A stretch of DNA of 64,000 nucleotides from Actinoplanes campanulatus (GCF_014647795.1 NZ_BMPW01000004.1:186001-250000), one strand, 5' to 3'; shown: positions 26,014-34,732, counted from the stretch's first letter. Program-made: numbers and translations. The notes: a model not told the origin generated them from the letters alone.

Positions 26014-26886
26014 GTGGACTCCCGCCCCCTGCTGGCCGACGCGCCCCGGCCGGTCCGGGAGGCGGTGGCCGGCCTGCTCGGTGGCCGCGTCACCCGGGAA
26101 GAACCCGCCACCGCCGGCTTCACACCGTCGATCGCCTCGCTGGTGACCGGCGGCGACGGCCGCCGCCTGTTCGTCAAGGCCGCCCCCGGTGGCGAGGGCC
26201 CCGCCGTTCCGCTGGCGGGTGCGGCCGGCGACCTCGGACCCCGGCTGATCGCCGCCCGGACGGTGGGGGACTGGTCGATCGAGGCTTTCGAGGTCGTCGG
26301 CGGCGACACCGTCGCCCATTGGACCGGCGACGACCTCGACCACCTGCGGCGGGTCGTCGAACGGATGCGTGACCGCATGGACCCGTCCCCGATCGGGTGC
26401 ACCACCCCGTACGCCGAAGCCTTTGTGCCGTTGATGGCCGACTGGCGGGTCCTGGGCGCCGCGAAGCCGCCGCCGATCACCGTCCCGGTCGAGCGTCTCG
26501 CCGAGCTGGCGGACCGCTGGCTGGACGTTCTCGCTCCGGGGACCGCCCTGCACCACGGCGACCTGCGCCGCGACAACGTGATCCGGGAGCCCGGCGGCCG
26601 CCTGTGGATCGTCGACTGGACCCACCTGTGGACCGCGCCCGGCTGGATGGACCTGATCCGGCTCCTGCCCGATCTGGCCGCCGACGGGCACGACCCGGAA
26701 CTCTTCCTGAAGAGCACCTGCTGGCACGACACGCCCGCCGACCACATCGATGTGGCCCTGGCCGGTCTCGCGAGCCGTGCCTGGCGCGACTGTCACCTGC
26801 CCGGCCCGTACCGCCTGCGCCGCATGCAGCAGGAGCAGGCCCACCACCTGCTGACCTGGCTGGACAGTCGCCTCAGCCGCGGCTGA
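26014..26886 (+). CDS. Aminoglycoside-phosphotransferase-family protein
   Basis: About 290 residues of the APH/choline-kinase fold. The Brenner motif ALHHGDLRRDNVI holds the catalytic Asp and Asn, and the metal-binding Asp is in WIVDWTHLWTAPGWMDL. The N-lobe Lys is in RRLFVKAAPGG. GTG 26014 has GGGTGA five bases upstream; GTG 26005 is also possible. Members phosphorylate antibiotics, sugars or other small metabolites, so resistance should not be assumed. The 3' end overlaps the convergent membrane protein gene by 14 bp. Confidence 0.82.
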   Translation: MDSRPLLADAPRPVREAVAGLLGGRVTREEPATAGFTPSIASLVTGGDGRRLFVKAAPGGEGPAVPLAGAAGDLGPRLIAARTVGDWSIEAFEVVGGDTVAHWTGDDLDHLRRVVERMRDRMDPSPIGCTTPYAEAFVPLMADWRVLGAAKPPPITVPVERLAELADRWLDVLAPGTALHHGDLRRDNVIREPGGRLWIVDWTHLWTAPGWMDLIRLLPDLAADGHDPELFLKSTCWHDTPADHIDVALAGLASRAWRDCHLPGPYRLRRMQQEQAHHLLTWLDSRLSRG

Positions 26887-27547
26887 GGCCGGTGGCGACC
26901 GAGGTCAGCTCGGCCGCCGTCAGTTCGGCGTTGCCGCCCACGTCGATCACCGTGCCGTCTGCCGTGGTGATGAGTACCTGATGTTTCGGCCCGTCCGTGG
27001 TCTGCCCCCGCATCAACCGTGCGCTCCCGGCCGGCACGGCGAAATCGCCGCCGACCTGCTCCATCCCGATCGTGGACCAGGCGGACAGCCACCGGGTGAT
27101 CGTCGCCCGGTCGGCCCGCGGCGTGGTCCCCAGTGGCTGTAGGACGGTGATGAACAGGGAGTTTCCACCGTTCGCCTTCACGAAGATGCGCATCGTGACC
27201 ACGGCGCTCGCCTGACCCGGTCCCGCTTCGGAGCCGTCGTTCACCAGCAGGTTCTCCGTCACCGCGTACACCGAGCTGCTGACCCGCGGATCCAGGCGCA
27301 ACCCGGGTGGCGCGTAGCCGATCCGGAAACCGGCCACCTCGCCTACGGCGGGCGCGGCGGACTCCAGCGGCGCCCGGCGTGGCTCCGGCCAGGCCGCCAC
27401 CGAGATCCCGGCCAGCCCGAGCAGCACACAGCCCACCACGGCGAGCACGCGCAGACGGCGACGCCGGCGGACCCCGCGCCGCACCCGCTCGGTGAACCCG
27501 GCCGGCACCGGCAGATCGAAATCGGACTTGGACAGCATTTCGCTCAC
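26873..27547 (-). CDS. Membrane protein coupled to ECF sigma factor (putative anti-sigma role)
   Basis: 224 residues: a short cytoplasmic N-terminus rich in Arg (TERVRRGVRRRRRLR), one membrane helix (VLAVVGCVLLGLAGISVAAW, about residues 34-55), and an extracytoplasmic domain of about 165 residues without a recognised fold. The GTG at 27547 overlaps the sigma-factor stop as GTGA, so translation is coupled. Its position and topology suggest it holds or senses for the sigma factor, but no zinc-binding anti-sigma motif (HxxxCxxC) is present. Function is inferred from context only. Confidence 0.7.
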   Translation of the reverse strand: MSEMLSKSDFDLPVPAGFTERVRRGVRRRRRLRVLAVVGCVLLGLAGISVAAWPEPRRAPLESAAPAVGEVAGFRIGYAPPGLRLDPRVSSSVYAVTENLLVNDGSEAGPGQASAVVTMRIFVKANGGNSLFITVLQPLGTTPRADRATITRWLSAWSTIGMEQVGGDFAVPAGSARLMRGQTTDGPKHQVLITTADGTVIDVGGNAELTAAELTSVATGLSRG

Positions 27548-28020
27548 CCCTGTGTCATCCGGCCGCGCAACGTCGTCAAACCGCGGGACAGGTGCGACCG
27601 CACCGTGCCCGTGGCACACCCCAGCACCGCGGCGATCTCCTCGTCCGGCAGGTCGCACAGATAGCGCAGCGCGATCGCGGCCCGCTGCGGCGGTGGCAGC
27701 CCGGCCAGGATCTGCCGGATCGCCGCTGATGACTCGATCGAGGCGAGCGCCGCGTCCTCCCGCGCCGTGTCGGGCACCGTGGCGACGGGGATCGCCCGGC
27801 GTCGCCTCCGCTCGTTCAGGAACAGGTTGATCATCGTGCGCTGCGCGTACCCCACCGGGTTTCCGTCCCTGCGCACCCGCGACCAGGACGTGCCCACGCG
27901 GATGAGGGTCTCCTGGGCGAGATCCTCGGCGGCAGCCGAGTCGAGCGTCAGCGCGTTGCCGAGCCGCAGCAGCCCGGCGGCGCTCTCCCGCACGAAAAAC
28001 TCGAACGCCTGATCCCTCAT
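27544..28020 (-). CDS. SigE-family ECF RNA polymerase sigma factor
   Basis: 158 residues with region 2 (FVRESAAGLLRLGNALTLDSAAAEDLAQETLIRV ... GNPVGYAQRTMINLFLNERRRRR) and region 4 (LPPPQRAAIALRYLCDLPDEEIAAVLGCATGTVRSHLSRGLTTLRGRM), matching the actinobacterial 'SigE family' group in length and motifs. It directs RNA polymerase to a dedicated promoter set and is probably held by the coupled membrane protein. It is divergent from the leader-regulated MFS operon, 60 bp away. Confidence 0.9.
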   Translation of the reverse strand: MRDQAFEFFVRESAAGLLRLGNALTLDSAAAEDLAQETLIRVGTSWSRVRRDGNPVGYAQRTMINLFLNERRRRRAIPVATVPDTAREDAALASIESSAAIRQILAGLPPPQRAAIALRYLCDLPDEEIAAVLGCATGTVRSHLSRGLTTLRGRMTQG

Positions 28021-28072
28021 ACCTCTAATACACTCCCGGACGCCGGATCTGTTGCAGTCCCGGCAGAAGGGA

Positions 28073-28185
28073 GTGAGAAATGCTTCTCACCATGGTCACG
28101 GTCGCTCTCTCGCCCGAGGAGCAGGCCGCGTAACACGCTGCCCGGCCGGCTCCTCGCCACTTTTCTCTTTCCTGGCTTGAGGAGC
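28073..28185 (+). promoter_or_regulatory. Leader-peptide attenuator with mutually exclusive hairpins upstream of MFS exporter
   Basis: Three hairpins are visible. Stem I: GTGAGAA (28073-28079) with TTCTCAC (28084-28090), the leader ATG in its loop. Stem II: CGAGGAGCAGGCCG (28115-28128, the last leader codons) with CGGCCGGCTCCTCG (28143-28156), one mismatch, followed by a T-rich run (28161-28170). Stem III: GCTCCTCGCCA (28149-28159) with TGGC (28173-28176) and GAGGAGC (28179-28185), which contains the exporter's ribosome site. Stems II and III compete for the same bases. This is the layout of erm-type translational attenuation, in which an early-stalled ribosome lets stem II form and frees the ribosome site. 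Stem II could alternatively terminate transcription. Confidence 0.65.
28080..28133 (+). CDS. 17-residue leader peptide
   Basis: MLLTMVTVALSPEEQAA, with GGGAG seven bases before the ATG and a TAA stop inside the loop of the downstream hairpin. Its last six codons form the 5' arm of stem II, so ribosome position on this frame would decide which RNA structure forms ahead of the exporter gene. It has no homology expected beyond close relatives. It is assigned as a regulatory leader from position and structure. Confidence 0.6.
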   Translation: MLLTMVTVALSPEEQAA

Positions 28186-28190
28186 TAGTT

Positions 28191-29384
28191 TTGCGTGCCC
28201 TTCTTTCCGCGCGAATCGGCGCGGACTTCAACCGTCTCTGGACCGCATCCGCGATCTCGAACATCGGCGACGGCGTCACCATGGCCGCCGGCCCGCTGCT
28301 GGTCGCCTCGATCAGTGACAATCCGTCGCTGATCGCCGGCGCCGTCTTCGTCCAACAGTTGCCGTGGCTGCTGATCGCCCTGGTCAGCGGCGCATGGGTG
28401 GACCGCCTCGACCGCCGCACCACGGCCGTGGTGGTCAACGTGCTGCGCGCCGCGGCCCTGACCGTGCTCACCGCCACCATCGCCACCGGCACGGTCACCA
28501 TCCCGGTCGTCTACCTGGTGGTGTTCCTGCTCGGCGTCGGTGAGACGCTGGCCGACACCGCGATGGGCGCCCTGATCCCGGCGGTCGTCGCCCCCGAGCA
28601 CCTGTCGAGCGCCAACGCCCGGCTCGGCGCCACGTTCAGCGTCAACCAGTTCATCGCCAAGCCGCTGGGCGCCTGGCTGTTCGTGATCTCGGCGGCGGTG
28701 CCGTTCGGCCTGGATGCGCTGACCTTCGCCGCGTCCGCCGCGCTGCTCGCCGGCATCCGCCCGGTCCCACCGTCCGAGCAGCACGAACGCACCTCGCTCC
28801 GCCGGGAGATCGGCGCCGGCATCCGCTGGCTGTGGCGGCACCGGTTGCTGCGGACCACGGCGATCAGCATGGGCGCCGGCAACATCGCGTTCTGTGCGGC
28901 GTTCGCGGTCTTCGTCGTCTACTGCCGGGACCGTCTCGGCCTCCACGAGGTCGGCTACGGGATCCTGCTGACCGCCTTCGCGGTCGGCGGCCTGTTCGGC
29001 GCGGGCGTCGCCACCCGCCTGAGCCGCCGCTTCGGCAACGGCGCCGTACTGCGGGCCGGGCTGGTCATCGAGGTGCTCGTCCACCTGACACTGGCCGTGA
29101 CCACGTCACCGTGGGTAGCGGCCGCTGTCCTGATCGTCTTCAGCGTCCACACCATGGTGTGGGGCGTGATCACCGCGACGATCGGGCAGCGGGCCGTTCC
29201 CGACCACCTCCGTGGCCGGGTGTCCAGCGTCTACTTACTCATCCAGACCGGCGGGGCGGCGCTCGGCTCCCTGCTCGGCGGCCTCCTCGCGGGCGTGTGG
29301 TCGATCACCGCACCGTTCTGGATGGCAGCCGTCATCATGGCGCTCATCACCCTGAGTGCTTGGCGGCCGCTCCGGGAAGCATGA
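28191..29384 (+). CDS. MFS exporter (EntS/macrolide-efflux-like)
   Basis: A 397-residue major-facilitator exporter with twelve helices. The opening FNRLWTASAISNIGDGVTMAAGPLLVASISDNPSLIAGAVFVQQLPWLLIALVSGAWVDRLDRR is the signature of the EntS/MefA-like subgroup (motif A: GAWVDRLDRR). The start is TTG 28191, six bases after the GAGGAG ribosome site. It is preceded by a 17-residue leader frame and competing hairpins, which suggests drug-inducible expression. A hairpin (29420-29467) follows the gene. Substrate unknown; ribosome-targeting antibiotics would fit the regulation. Confidence 0.88.
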   Translation: MRALLSARIGADFNRLWTASAISNIGDGVTMAAGPLLVASISDNPSLIAGAVFVQQLPWLLIALVSGAWVDRLDRRTTAVVVNVLRAAALTVLTATIATGTVTIPVVYLVVFLLGVGETLADTAMGALIPAVVAPEHLSSANARLGATFSVNQFIAKPLGAWLFVISAAVPFGLDALTFAASAALLAGIRPVPPSEQHERTSLRREIGAGIRWLWRHRLLRTTAISMGAGNIAFCAAFAVFVVYCRDRLGLHEVGYGILLTAFAVGGLFGAGVATRLSRRFGNGAVLRAGLVIEVLVHLTLAVTTSPWVAAAVLIVFSVHTMVWGVITATIGQRAVPDHLRGRVSSVYLLIQTGGAALGSLLGGLLAGVWSITAPFWMAAVIMALITLSAWRPLREA

Positions 29385-29419
29385 GCCGGTACGCGACACG
29401 CTAGAGGTCCTTCGTGGTC

Positions 29420-29467
29420 GAGGTCCGCGTTTCGTTCCTTTTCGGTACGCGGACCTCGTCCCGCCCC
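29420..29467 (+). terminator. Hairpin after MFS exporter
   Basis: GAGGTCCGCGT (29420-29430) and ACGCGGACCTC (29457-29467) form a perfect 11-bp stem with a 26-base T-rich loop, 36 bp after the exporter's stop. It is a probable terminator and the boundary before the repeat-bearing spacer. Confidence 0.65.
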
Positions 29468-29497
29468 ACTAGACCGTCCCGTCCGGTCGCGGTCCCG

Positions 29498-29705
29498 CTG
29501 GGCGGGTGGTTGCGGTGTTGCTTCCCCATCACCCGGGGTGCCTGCTCTCGGCCGTTGCGCCGGTCGCCGCGTTGTGGGCGAGCGCACCTACCGAGGGGAT
29601 GGGCGCGCACGGTGGCGGTGTCGTGGTTTCCTGCGTGGCCTATCGCAGCCGTGGCCGCCCACGTGGCGGCTTGCGTGTGCGCTGACCTCCGAAAGCTCGA
29701 CCGAT
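29498..29705 (+). repeat. Dispersed intergenic repeat family 1, copy A
   Basis: Imperfect copy of a family also found at 43668-43838 (minus), 54625-54773 and 56905-57190. Shared blocks include CGGGTGGT, CTCTCGGCCGTTGCGCCGGTC, GGGCGCGCACGGTGGCGGTG and TCGTGGT. It continues to TGTGCGCTGACCTCCGAAAG, which is shared with copy D. No convincing gene is encoded; frames across it in both directions differ between copies. Confidence 0.7.
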
Positions 29706-29814
29706 GAATCTCGGCGCTCATCGCCCCCCGGTGGCCTTCTCGCGGCCGAGGCTAGCGGGACCGAACGCGCGATGATCATCCTCCGCTCCGGCATTTCCCA
29801 GCGACTTCCAGCGG

Positions 29815-29938
29815 ATCAAAACCATTTCCGGTACGCGCGACCCCGTCCCGTTCAACCAGGACAGTTCCGCCCTGCCACGCGACCTGGCTGCCCACTCCCG
29901 CCTGTGCCGCGCCCGCCGGGCGCAGATCGGTGGTCAAT
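29815..29938 (+). repeat. Dispersed intergenic repeat family 2, copy 1
   Basis: About 124 bp starting ATCAAAACCATTTCCGGTAC and ending CGCCGGGCGCAGATCGGTGG. It matches 56724-56848 along its length. Both copies lie next to a family 1 copy. It overlaps the stop codon of the small membrane protein gene at 29934. Nothing else is seen between 29706 and 29814. Confidence 0.6.
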
Positions 29939-30134
29939 CCGGGCGGCGCAGGCCCCGGTACACCGCGGTGATCGCCAGGAACAGTGTGGTGACCAGCGCG
30001 ATCGTGATGGCCGCGTTGACCGGGATCGGCAGATCCTCCGCGTAGTGCTGCTTGCCATAGTTGGCTCCCGCGATGATGACCACATAGACCCACCACGGCG
30101 CCCACCTGCTGTTCTCCGGATTCTTCGCACTCAT
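29934..30134 (-). CDS. Small two-helix membrane protein
   Basis: 66 residues: MSAKNPENSRWAPWWVYVVIIAGANYGKQHY, a short polar loop, then PVNAAITIALVTTLFLAITAVYRGLRR. Two membrane helices with a polar N-terminus and basic C-terminus. The ATG at 30134 has GTGGAG close upstream. The stop codon lies within the family 2 repeat. I do not recognise the family; it looks like a genuine small gene because composition and hydrophobic pattern are coherent. Confidence 0.6.
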   Translation of the reverse strand: MSAKNPENSRWAPWWVYVVIIAGANYGKQHYAEDLPIPVNAAITIALVTTLFLAITAVYRGLRRPD

Positions 30135-30269
30135 GGCTCCACGATGACGGCAGACGGCTGCCCGGCCGTCCGCCATCGGATCGACGCCGGCCTCATTCTT
30201 TAGTGGTACGAAGAGTCCGTGATCGCATTGCGGCGAGCGAGCGCCGGCCGCGCGGCACGGGGCTGAGCG

Positions 30270-32987
30270 TTACGGGAGGGCGGAGGCGGCGAGGGCCAGG
30301 TTCTGGATGGCGGCGAGGCCGTACAGGGCGGTGGTGTTGGTGTCGACCCAGGGGGCCTCGTCGACCGTGTTGAGGACGGCCGGGCCGGTCAGGTGGGTGG
30401 TCTGCCACGGGGAGGCGTCGGTGTAGCCGTCGGTGGCTGTGAACTCGGTCCAGGCCCGGGCGGCCAGGGTGGCGTCGCCGAGGCGGGCCGCCGCGTAGGC
30501 CGTCAGGCGGGAGTGGCCCTGCTTGAGGATCAGCGTGCCGAAGTGGGTGCCGCACTCGGCGGTCTGTTCGGCGCGGGTGGCGTTGTAGAGGCGGCAGTAC
30601 TGCAACCACGCCTTCTCGAACTCCGGCAGGTCCACCAGGCCGATCAGTTCGGCGCAGACCTCCACCTGGCCGAACATGGCGCTCAGGTGCGACACGCTGA
30701 CCGTCTTGGCGGCCTCAGCGAACTCGCCGGTGTCGATGTCGTAGAGGCCGCTTCCGGTGACGAAACCGTTCGGCATCCGGCCGATGGTCCGCATGGTGGC
30801 CAGCAGCTTCTTCTCGGCGACGGCCGCCTTCGGGCCGCGGCGTTCCCATTCGGTGAGCCACGCGGCGGCCAGGCCGCTCCAGTCGGTGCCGAGGCCGATC
30901 GACAGGGCGTGCGGGTCCGGCGTGTACGGCTCCGTACGGATCTTGCGCAGCGGGTCGAGCGCCAGGAACGTCTGGTCCGAGTCGACCAGCTCGTGCATGA
31001 GGTCGCCGACCCGCTCGTCGGCGGTCAGGAAGTAGAAGATCCGCCGGTAGACCGCGGTGCTGATCCGCTGCTGCTTGGCGCTGTCCGCCCAGTGCTGCAC
31101 CCCGTGCCGTGTCCCGAGCCCGGCCCATCTACCGAGGTGGTAGACGTCGACCTCGCCGGTGTGCCGGGTCATCGCCTCGGCGAACCGGAAGATGTCGGCC
31201 CGCCCACTGCGCAGGTAGGCGAACCACAGCCACAGGTCGGGGGACAGTTCCGAGTTGTCCCACGCGTACCCGCCGACGTCGTAGCGCCACACGTGCCGGT
31301 CCACATCGGGGGTGTGCATGACGTCGCCGTAGTTCCAGAACCCGTACCAGTGGCGTTGTTCGGTCTGGTCGCGGTAGTAGTCGAAGAGGAAGTCGAGCCG
31401 GTCCTCGACCTTGGCGCGGGCCGGTGTGGACCGGTCGACCGGGCTGAACAGGCCGCCGAACGCACCGGACGCGGCCAGGTGCGCGGGCGGCGCGACGACC
31501 TGCGGCGGAGCGACGACGGTCCGGGCCAGCGCGGCGAGACGCTCGGCGGGCGGGGTCGCGGCCAGGGCGAAGAACATCAATTCAGTGGTACGGGCGATGC
31601 CGTACGGAGTCCCGAACCCGGGCTCGTAGTCCTCATAGGTGATGTTGAGGCCTTCGAGCTGCTCCGGGAACGTGTCCTGGCCCATCCCGTCGTGGTAGAA
31701 CCGGGTGTCCATCGGCCCGGCGTCCGGCGACCACATCCAGATCGTCGCCGTGGCCCGGTCGGTGTCGGCGCCCCGGATGTCGAGCTGTGCCGGGTGCTTC
31801 TGCCAGAAGTCCCGCATCCCGAACCCGAGCCCACCGCTGACCCCGCCGACGTACCCGAAGCCGCTCGACCGCTTTCCCGAATCGACGCCGACCCACCCGT
31901 ACCCCGTCTTGGTCCGTTTTTGAATGGTGTAACCCTCGGAACTCAGCTGGCTGAGCGTGTAGTCGCCCCACGCCGGGATGTACTGCAACCGGGTGGTGAC
32001 CCGCTGGTCCCAGGTCGCCGGGTCGGGTAGCTTCTCCCCGGCGATCTGCGCCGCGCGTACCGTGGCTCCGGGGTCCCGGCGCAGGCCGGTGATGCCTTCG
32101 ACCGCCTCCCGCAGAAGCCCGTCGCCGTCGCCGGACAACCGGATGTGCCGGTCGTGGAGCTGGTCGCGCATCGGCACCCCGACCCGCACGCCGAGCCCGG
32201 CGATGAACTCCTTCTGCCCCTCGCTGTCGAACAGGAACGTGTGCACCACCCGCACGTGCTCGGCCCCGGCGTAGAGGTAGAGGCGCACGATGAACGGCAG
32301 CCACGACCTCCCGCGCCGCCGGTGGTCGCCCTCGATCCGGACCACGGCCCGGACCGGCCCGCGCTGCTCGACCGTCACCCTGCTGATCGAGCTGGTCAGC
32401 TTCTCGCGGGAGGCGCGCCGCTCGTCGTCGTCCTCGATGCTGGTCTGCCGCAGACTGATGAGTTCGAGATTCCGCGCGATCTCGGCGCCGCCACGGGTGA
32501 TCGACCGGATCAGCGCCGAGCCCCGCCGTCCCAGCACGACGTGGATGACGCCGGTGTCCACGGTTACCGTGTCCCGGTTCTCCGCGACACTCACCGAGGA
32601 CGAGCCGGTCACACCAGCTGTCCGATTCAGCACATAGGAATCCGACAGCGGAGCATCGGCGGGAAGCGCGTGCGCGCTCCACTTCAGCGACCCGTCCGGC
32701 CAGTAGCCGATCGGCCAGCTCTGCACCGGGACAGCGGCCCCGTCGGCGGCGGCCAGCGAGAACGGCGAGTCGGCGGGAACCGCGCCCTTCGGCCACGGCA
32801 CGCCCCAGGTGCTGCCGACGTTGGTGCCGGGCCTACCTTCGAGCCAGTTCAGCGTCACGGTCTCCGGCGCGGGGACGACGGCGGTGACAGCGGCGGGGAT
32901 CGATTCGGGCGCCTTGAAAGGGATATAGGGCGCCATGGGGGCGGCGGCGAGACCGCGCACGAACGTACGTCGGGAGATGTCGGGCAT
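30270..32987 (-). CDS. Tat-exported rhamnogalacturonan exolyase-like protein (PL26/PcRGLX family)
   Basis: 905 residues. The N-terminus MPDISRRTFVRGLAAAPMA is a Tat signal (RRTFVRG). The mature start ETVTLNWLEGRPGTNVGSTWGVPWPKGAVP is typical of the PcRGLX N-terminal domain, followed by large central and C-terminal (alpha/alpha-toroid-like) domains. By family, these enzymes remove disaccharide units from rhamnogalacturonan I chain ends by beta-elimination. AAGGAG precedes the ATG. It is the last gene of the ABC transporter operon, 27 bp after the second permease, so the transporter probably imports its products or related pectin oligosaccharides. The family assignment is from motif recognition, not a search. 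Confidence 0.82.
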   Translation of the reverse strand: MPDISRRTFVRGLAAAPMAPYIPFKAPESIPAAVTAVVPAPETVTLNWLEGRPGTNVGSTWGVPWPKGAVPADSPFSLAAADGAAVPVQSWPIGYWPDGSLKWSAHALPADAPLSDSYVLNRTAGVTGSSSVSVAENRDTVTVDTGVIHVVLGRRGSALIRSITRGGAEIARNLELISLRQTSIEDDDERRASREKLTSSISRVTVEQRGPVRAVVRIEGDHRRRGRSWLPFIVRLYLYAGAEHVRVVHTFLFDSEGQKEFIAGLGVRVGVPMRDQLHDRHIRLSGDGDGLLREAVEGITGLRRDPGATVRAAQIAGEKLPDPATWDQRVTTRLQYIPAWGDYTLSQLSSEGYTIQKRTKTGYGWVGVDSGKRSSGFGYVGGVSGGLGFGMRDFWQKHPAQLDIRGADTDRATATIWMWSPDAGPMDTRFYHDGMGQDTFPEQLEGLNITYEDYEPGFGTPYGIARTTELMFFALAATPPAERLAALARTVVAPPQVVAPPAHLAASGAFGGLFSPVDRSTPARAKVEDRLDFLFDYYRDQTEQRHWYGFWNYGDVMHTPDVDRHVWRYDVGGYAWDNSELSPDLWLWFAYLRSGRADIFRFAEAMTRHTGEVDVYHLGRWAGLGTRHGVQHWADSAKQQRISTAVYRRIFYFLTADERVGDLMHELVDSDQTFLALDPLRKIRTEPYTPDPHALSIGLGTDWSGLAAAWLTEWERRGPKAAVAEKKLLATMRTIGRMPNGFVTGSGLYDIDTGEFAEAAKTVSVSHLSAMFGQVEVCAELIGLVDLPEFEKAWLQYCRLYNATRAEQTAECGTHFGTLILKQGHSRLTAYAAARLGDATLAARAWTEFTATDGYTDASPWQTTHLTGPAVLNTVDEAPWVDTNTTALYGLAAIQNLALAASALP

Positions 32988-33014
32988 GCTGCACCGGCTC
33001 CTTCGGGTGGGGGA

Positions 33015-33839
33015 TCAGCCTTTGAGGCCCGAGGTGGCGAAACCTTCGACCAGCAGCCGCTGGAACGCGGCGAAGAACAGCAGGATCGGCACGATGGCCA
33101 GCGCCGACAGCGCCAGCATCGGCCCGAACGCGTTGTAGTCGGTGGTGTCGATGAACAGCCGGAGGGCCAGGGGGAGGGTGAGTTTCTCCGGCGAGGAGAG
33201 ATAGATCAGCTGGGTGAAGAAGTCGTTCCAGGTCCAGATGAAGGTGAAGATCGCCGTGGTGACCAGGGCCGGCCGGATCAGCGGCAGCACCACCGACCCG
33301 AAGATCCGGATCGAGCCGCAGCCGTCGAGCCGGGCCGCCTCGTCCAGCTCGCGCGGGATCGTCCGCATGAACTGGACCATCAGGAAGATGAAGAACGCGT
33401 CGGTGGCCAGCAGCTTCGGCAGGATCAGCGGCCAGAACGTGTCGACCATCCCGAGTTTCTGGAACAGCGAGTACTGCGGGATCGTCACGATGTGCACCGG
33501 CAGCATGATCGTGGCCAGCGTGAAGGCGAACAGCGGCGCGCGCAGCCGGAACCGCAGCCGGGCGAAGGCGTAGGCGGCGAGCGAGCAACTGGCGACGTTG
33601 GCGATCGCGCAACTCGCCGCCACGATCGTCGAGTTCACGAAGAACCGCCCCGCGGACACCCCGGCCAGGTCGTCGCCGAGCGCCCGGTAGTTGTCCAGGA
33701 TCCACTCCTCGGGCAGCAGCGCGAGGCTCTGCACGATCTCCGAACCCGACTTGAACGACGCGAACGCCAGCCAGACGATCGGGTACAGCAGCGGGATCAG
33801 CAGCAGGATCACGGCCGGATGCCACAGCCGCCGGCTCAT
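33015..33839 (-). CDS. Carbohydrate ABC transporter permease (MalG type)
   Basis: A 274-residue permease with six membrane helices. The conserved EAA loop reads ELDEAARLDGCGSIRIFGSVVLPLIRPAL near residues 185-212, where it docks with the ATPase. The ATG at 33839 overlaps the preceding permease stop as ATGA. No ATPase is encoded in the operon, as is usual for CUT1 systems in actinomycetes, where a shared MsiK-type ATPase is supplied elsewhere. Confidence 0.92.
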   Translation of the reverse strand: MSRRLWHPAVILLLIPLLYPIVWLAFASFKSGSEIVQSLALLPEEWILDNYRALGDDLAGVSAGRFFVNSTIVAASCAIANVASCSLAAYAFARLRFRLRAPLFAFTLATIMLPVHIVTIPQYSLFQKLGMVDTFWPLILPKLLATDAFFIFLMVQFMRTIPRELDEAARLDGCGSIRIFGSVVLPLIRPALVTTAIFTFIWTWNDFFTQLIYLSSPEKLTLPLALRLFIDTTDYNAFGPMLALSALAIVPILLFFAAFQRLLVEGFATSGLKG

Positions 33840-34732
33840 GTTTCGTCTCCGCTGTAGAAGACCCAACCCTTGGCGGTACGGAAGAGCAGCGCCGTGATCA
33901 GGGCGATGATCAGGAGCAGGAACCAGGACATGGCCGAGGCGTAGCCCATCTTGAACTCCACGAACCCCTTCTCGTAGAGGTAGAGCGTGTAGAACAGGGT
34001 CGAGTCGCTGGGGCCGCCGGTGCCGTTGCTGACCACGTAGGCGCCGGTGAACACCTGGAAGGCGCGGATCGTGTCGAGCACCAGGTTGAAGAAGATGACC
34101 GGCGACAGCATCGGCACGGTGATCTTCAGGAAGGTCCGCCAGGGGCCGGCGCCGTCGACCGCGGCGGCGTCGTAGTACTCCTGCGGGATCTGCTGCAACC
34201 CGGCCAGGAAGATCACCATCGGGGCGCCGAACTGCCACACCGCGAGCAGGACCAGCGCGAGCAGGGCCCGGTCCGGGTGGCCGATCCAGTCGTGGAAGAT
34301 CACCCGCCAGACCAGGGCCACGCTCACGCTAGCGCCGAGCAGCGACGGGGCGTAGAAGGCCGACCGGTAGAAGCCCTGCGCCCGGCTCCTGCGGTTGATC
34401 AGCATGGCCACACCCAGTGCGGCGATGAGCTGTGCGGGCACCGAGATGACCACGAACTTGGTGGTGGCCCAGACCGCGTTCCAGAAGTGCGGGTCGACCG
34501 TGAGCATTCGCACGTAGTTGTCCACGCCCACCCACTGCGGGGCGGTGAACAGGTCGTAGTCGGTGAACGACAGGTAGAGCAGCCACACCATCGGGCCGGC
34601 GGTCAGGAACACCGCCCCGACGACCCACGGCGAGAGGAACAGGTAGGCGATCGACGGCCTTTCCCCGTACCGTCGCAAAGATTTTGATCTGGTCTCGGCC
34701 TTGGCACGTGGTCGCTCGAGCACAGTGGTCAT
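33836..34732 (-). CDS. Carbohydrate ABC transporter permease (MalF type)
   Basis: A 298-residue permease with six membrane helices after a polar N-terminal stretch of about 30 residues. The EAA loop is EYYDAAAVDGAGPWRTFLKITVPMLSPV. The ATG at 34732 overlaps the binding-protein stop as ATGA, and the gene's own stop overlaps the next permease. The longer frames extending into the binding-protein gene are shadows. It forms the heterodimeric channel with the MalG-type permease. Confidence 0.92.
   Translation of the reverse strand: MTTVLERPRAKAETRSKSLRRYGERPSIAYLFLSPWVVGAVFLTAGPMVWLLYLSFTDYDLFTAPQWVGVDNYVRMLTVDPHFWNAVWATTKFVVISVPAQLIAALGVAMLINRRSRAQGFYRSAFYAPSLLGASVSVALVWRVIFHDWIGHPDRALLALVLLAVWQFGAPMVIFLAGLQQIPQEYYDAAAVDGAGPWRTFLKITVPMLSPVIFFNLVLDTIRAFQVFTGAYVVSNGTGGPSDSTLFYTLYLYEKGFVEFKMGYASAMSWFLLLIIALITALLFRTAKGWVFYSGDET

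Noticed and set aside
25936-26847. 303-codon minus-strand frame opposite the phosphotransferase
   Set aside because: The plus-strand product carries the Brenner motif and metal-binding Asp; the minus product has no recognisable feature.
26005-26886. Calling the phosphotransferase an aminoglycoside resistance gene
   Set aside because: The fold is shared by many metabolite kinases, and nothing in the sequence or neighbourhood points to an antibiotic substrate.
29401-29721. 106-codon minus-strand frame and the plus-strand frames over the same bases
   Set aside because: They run through dispersed repeat copy A. The other copies do not keep the frame, so these are not genes.
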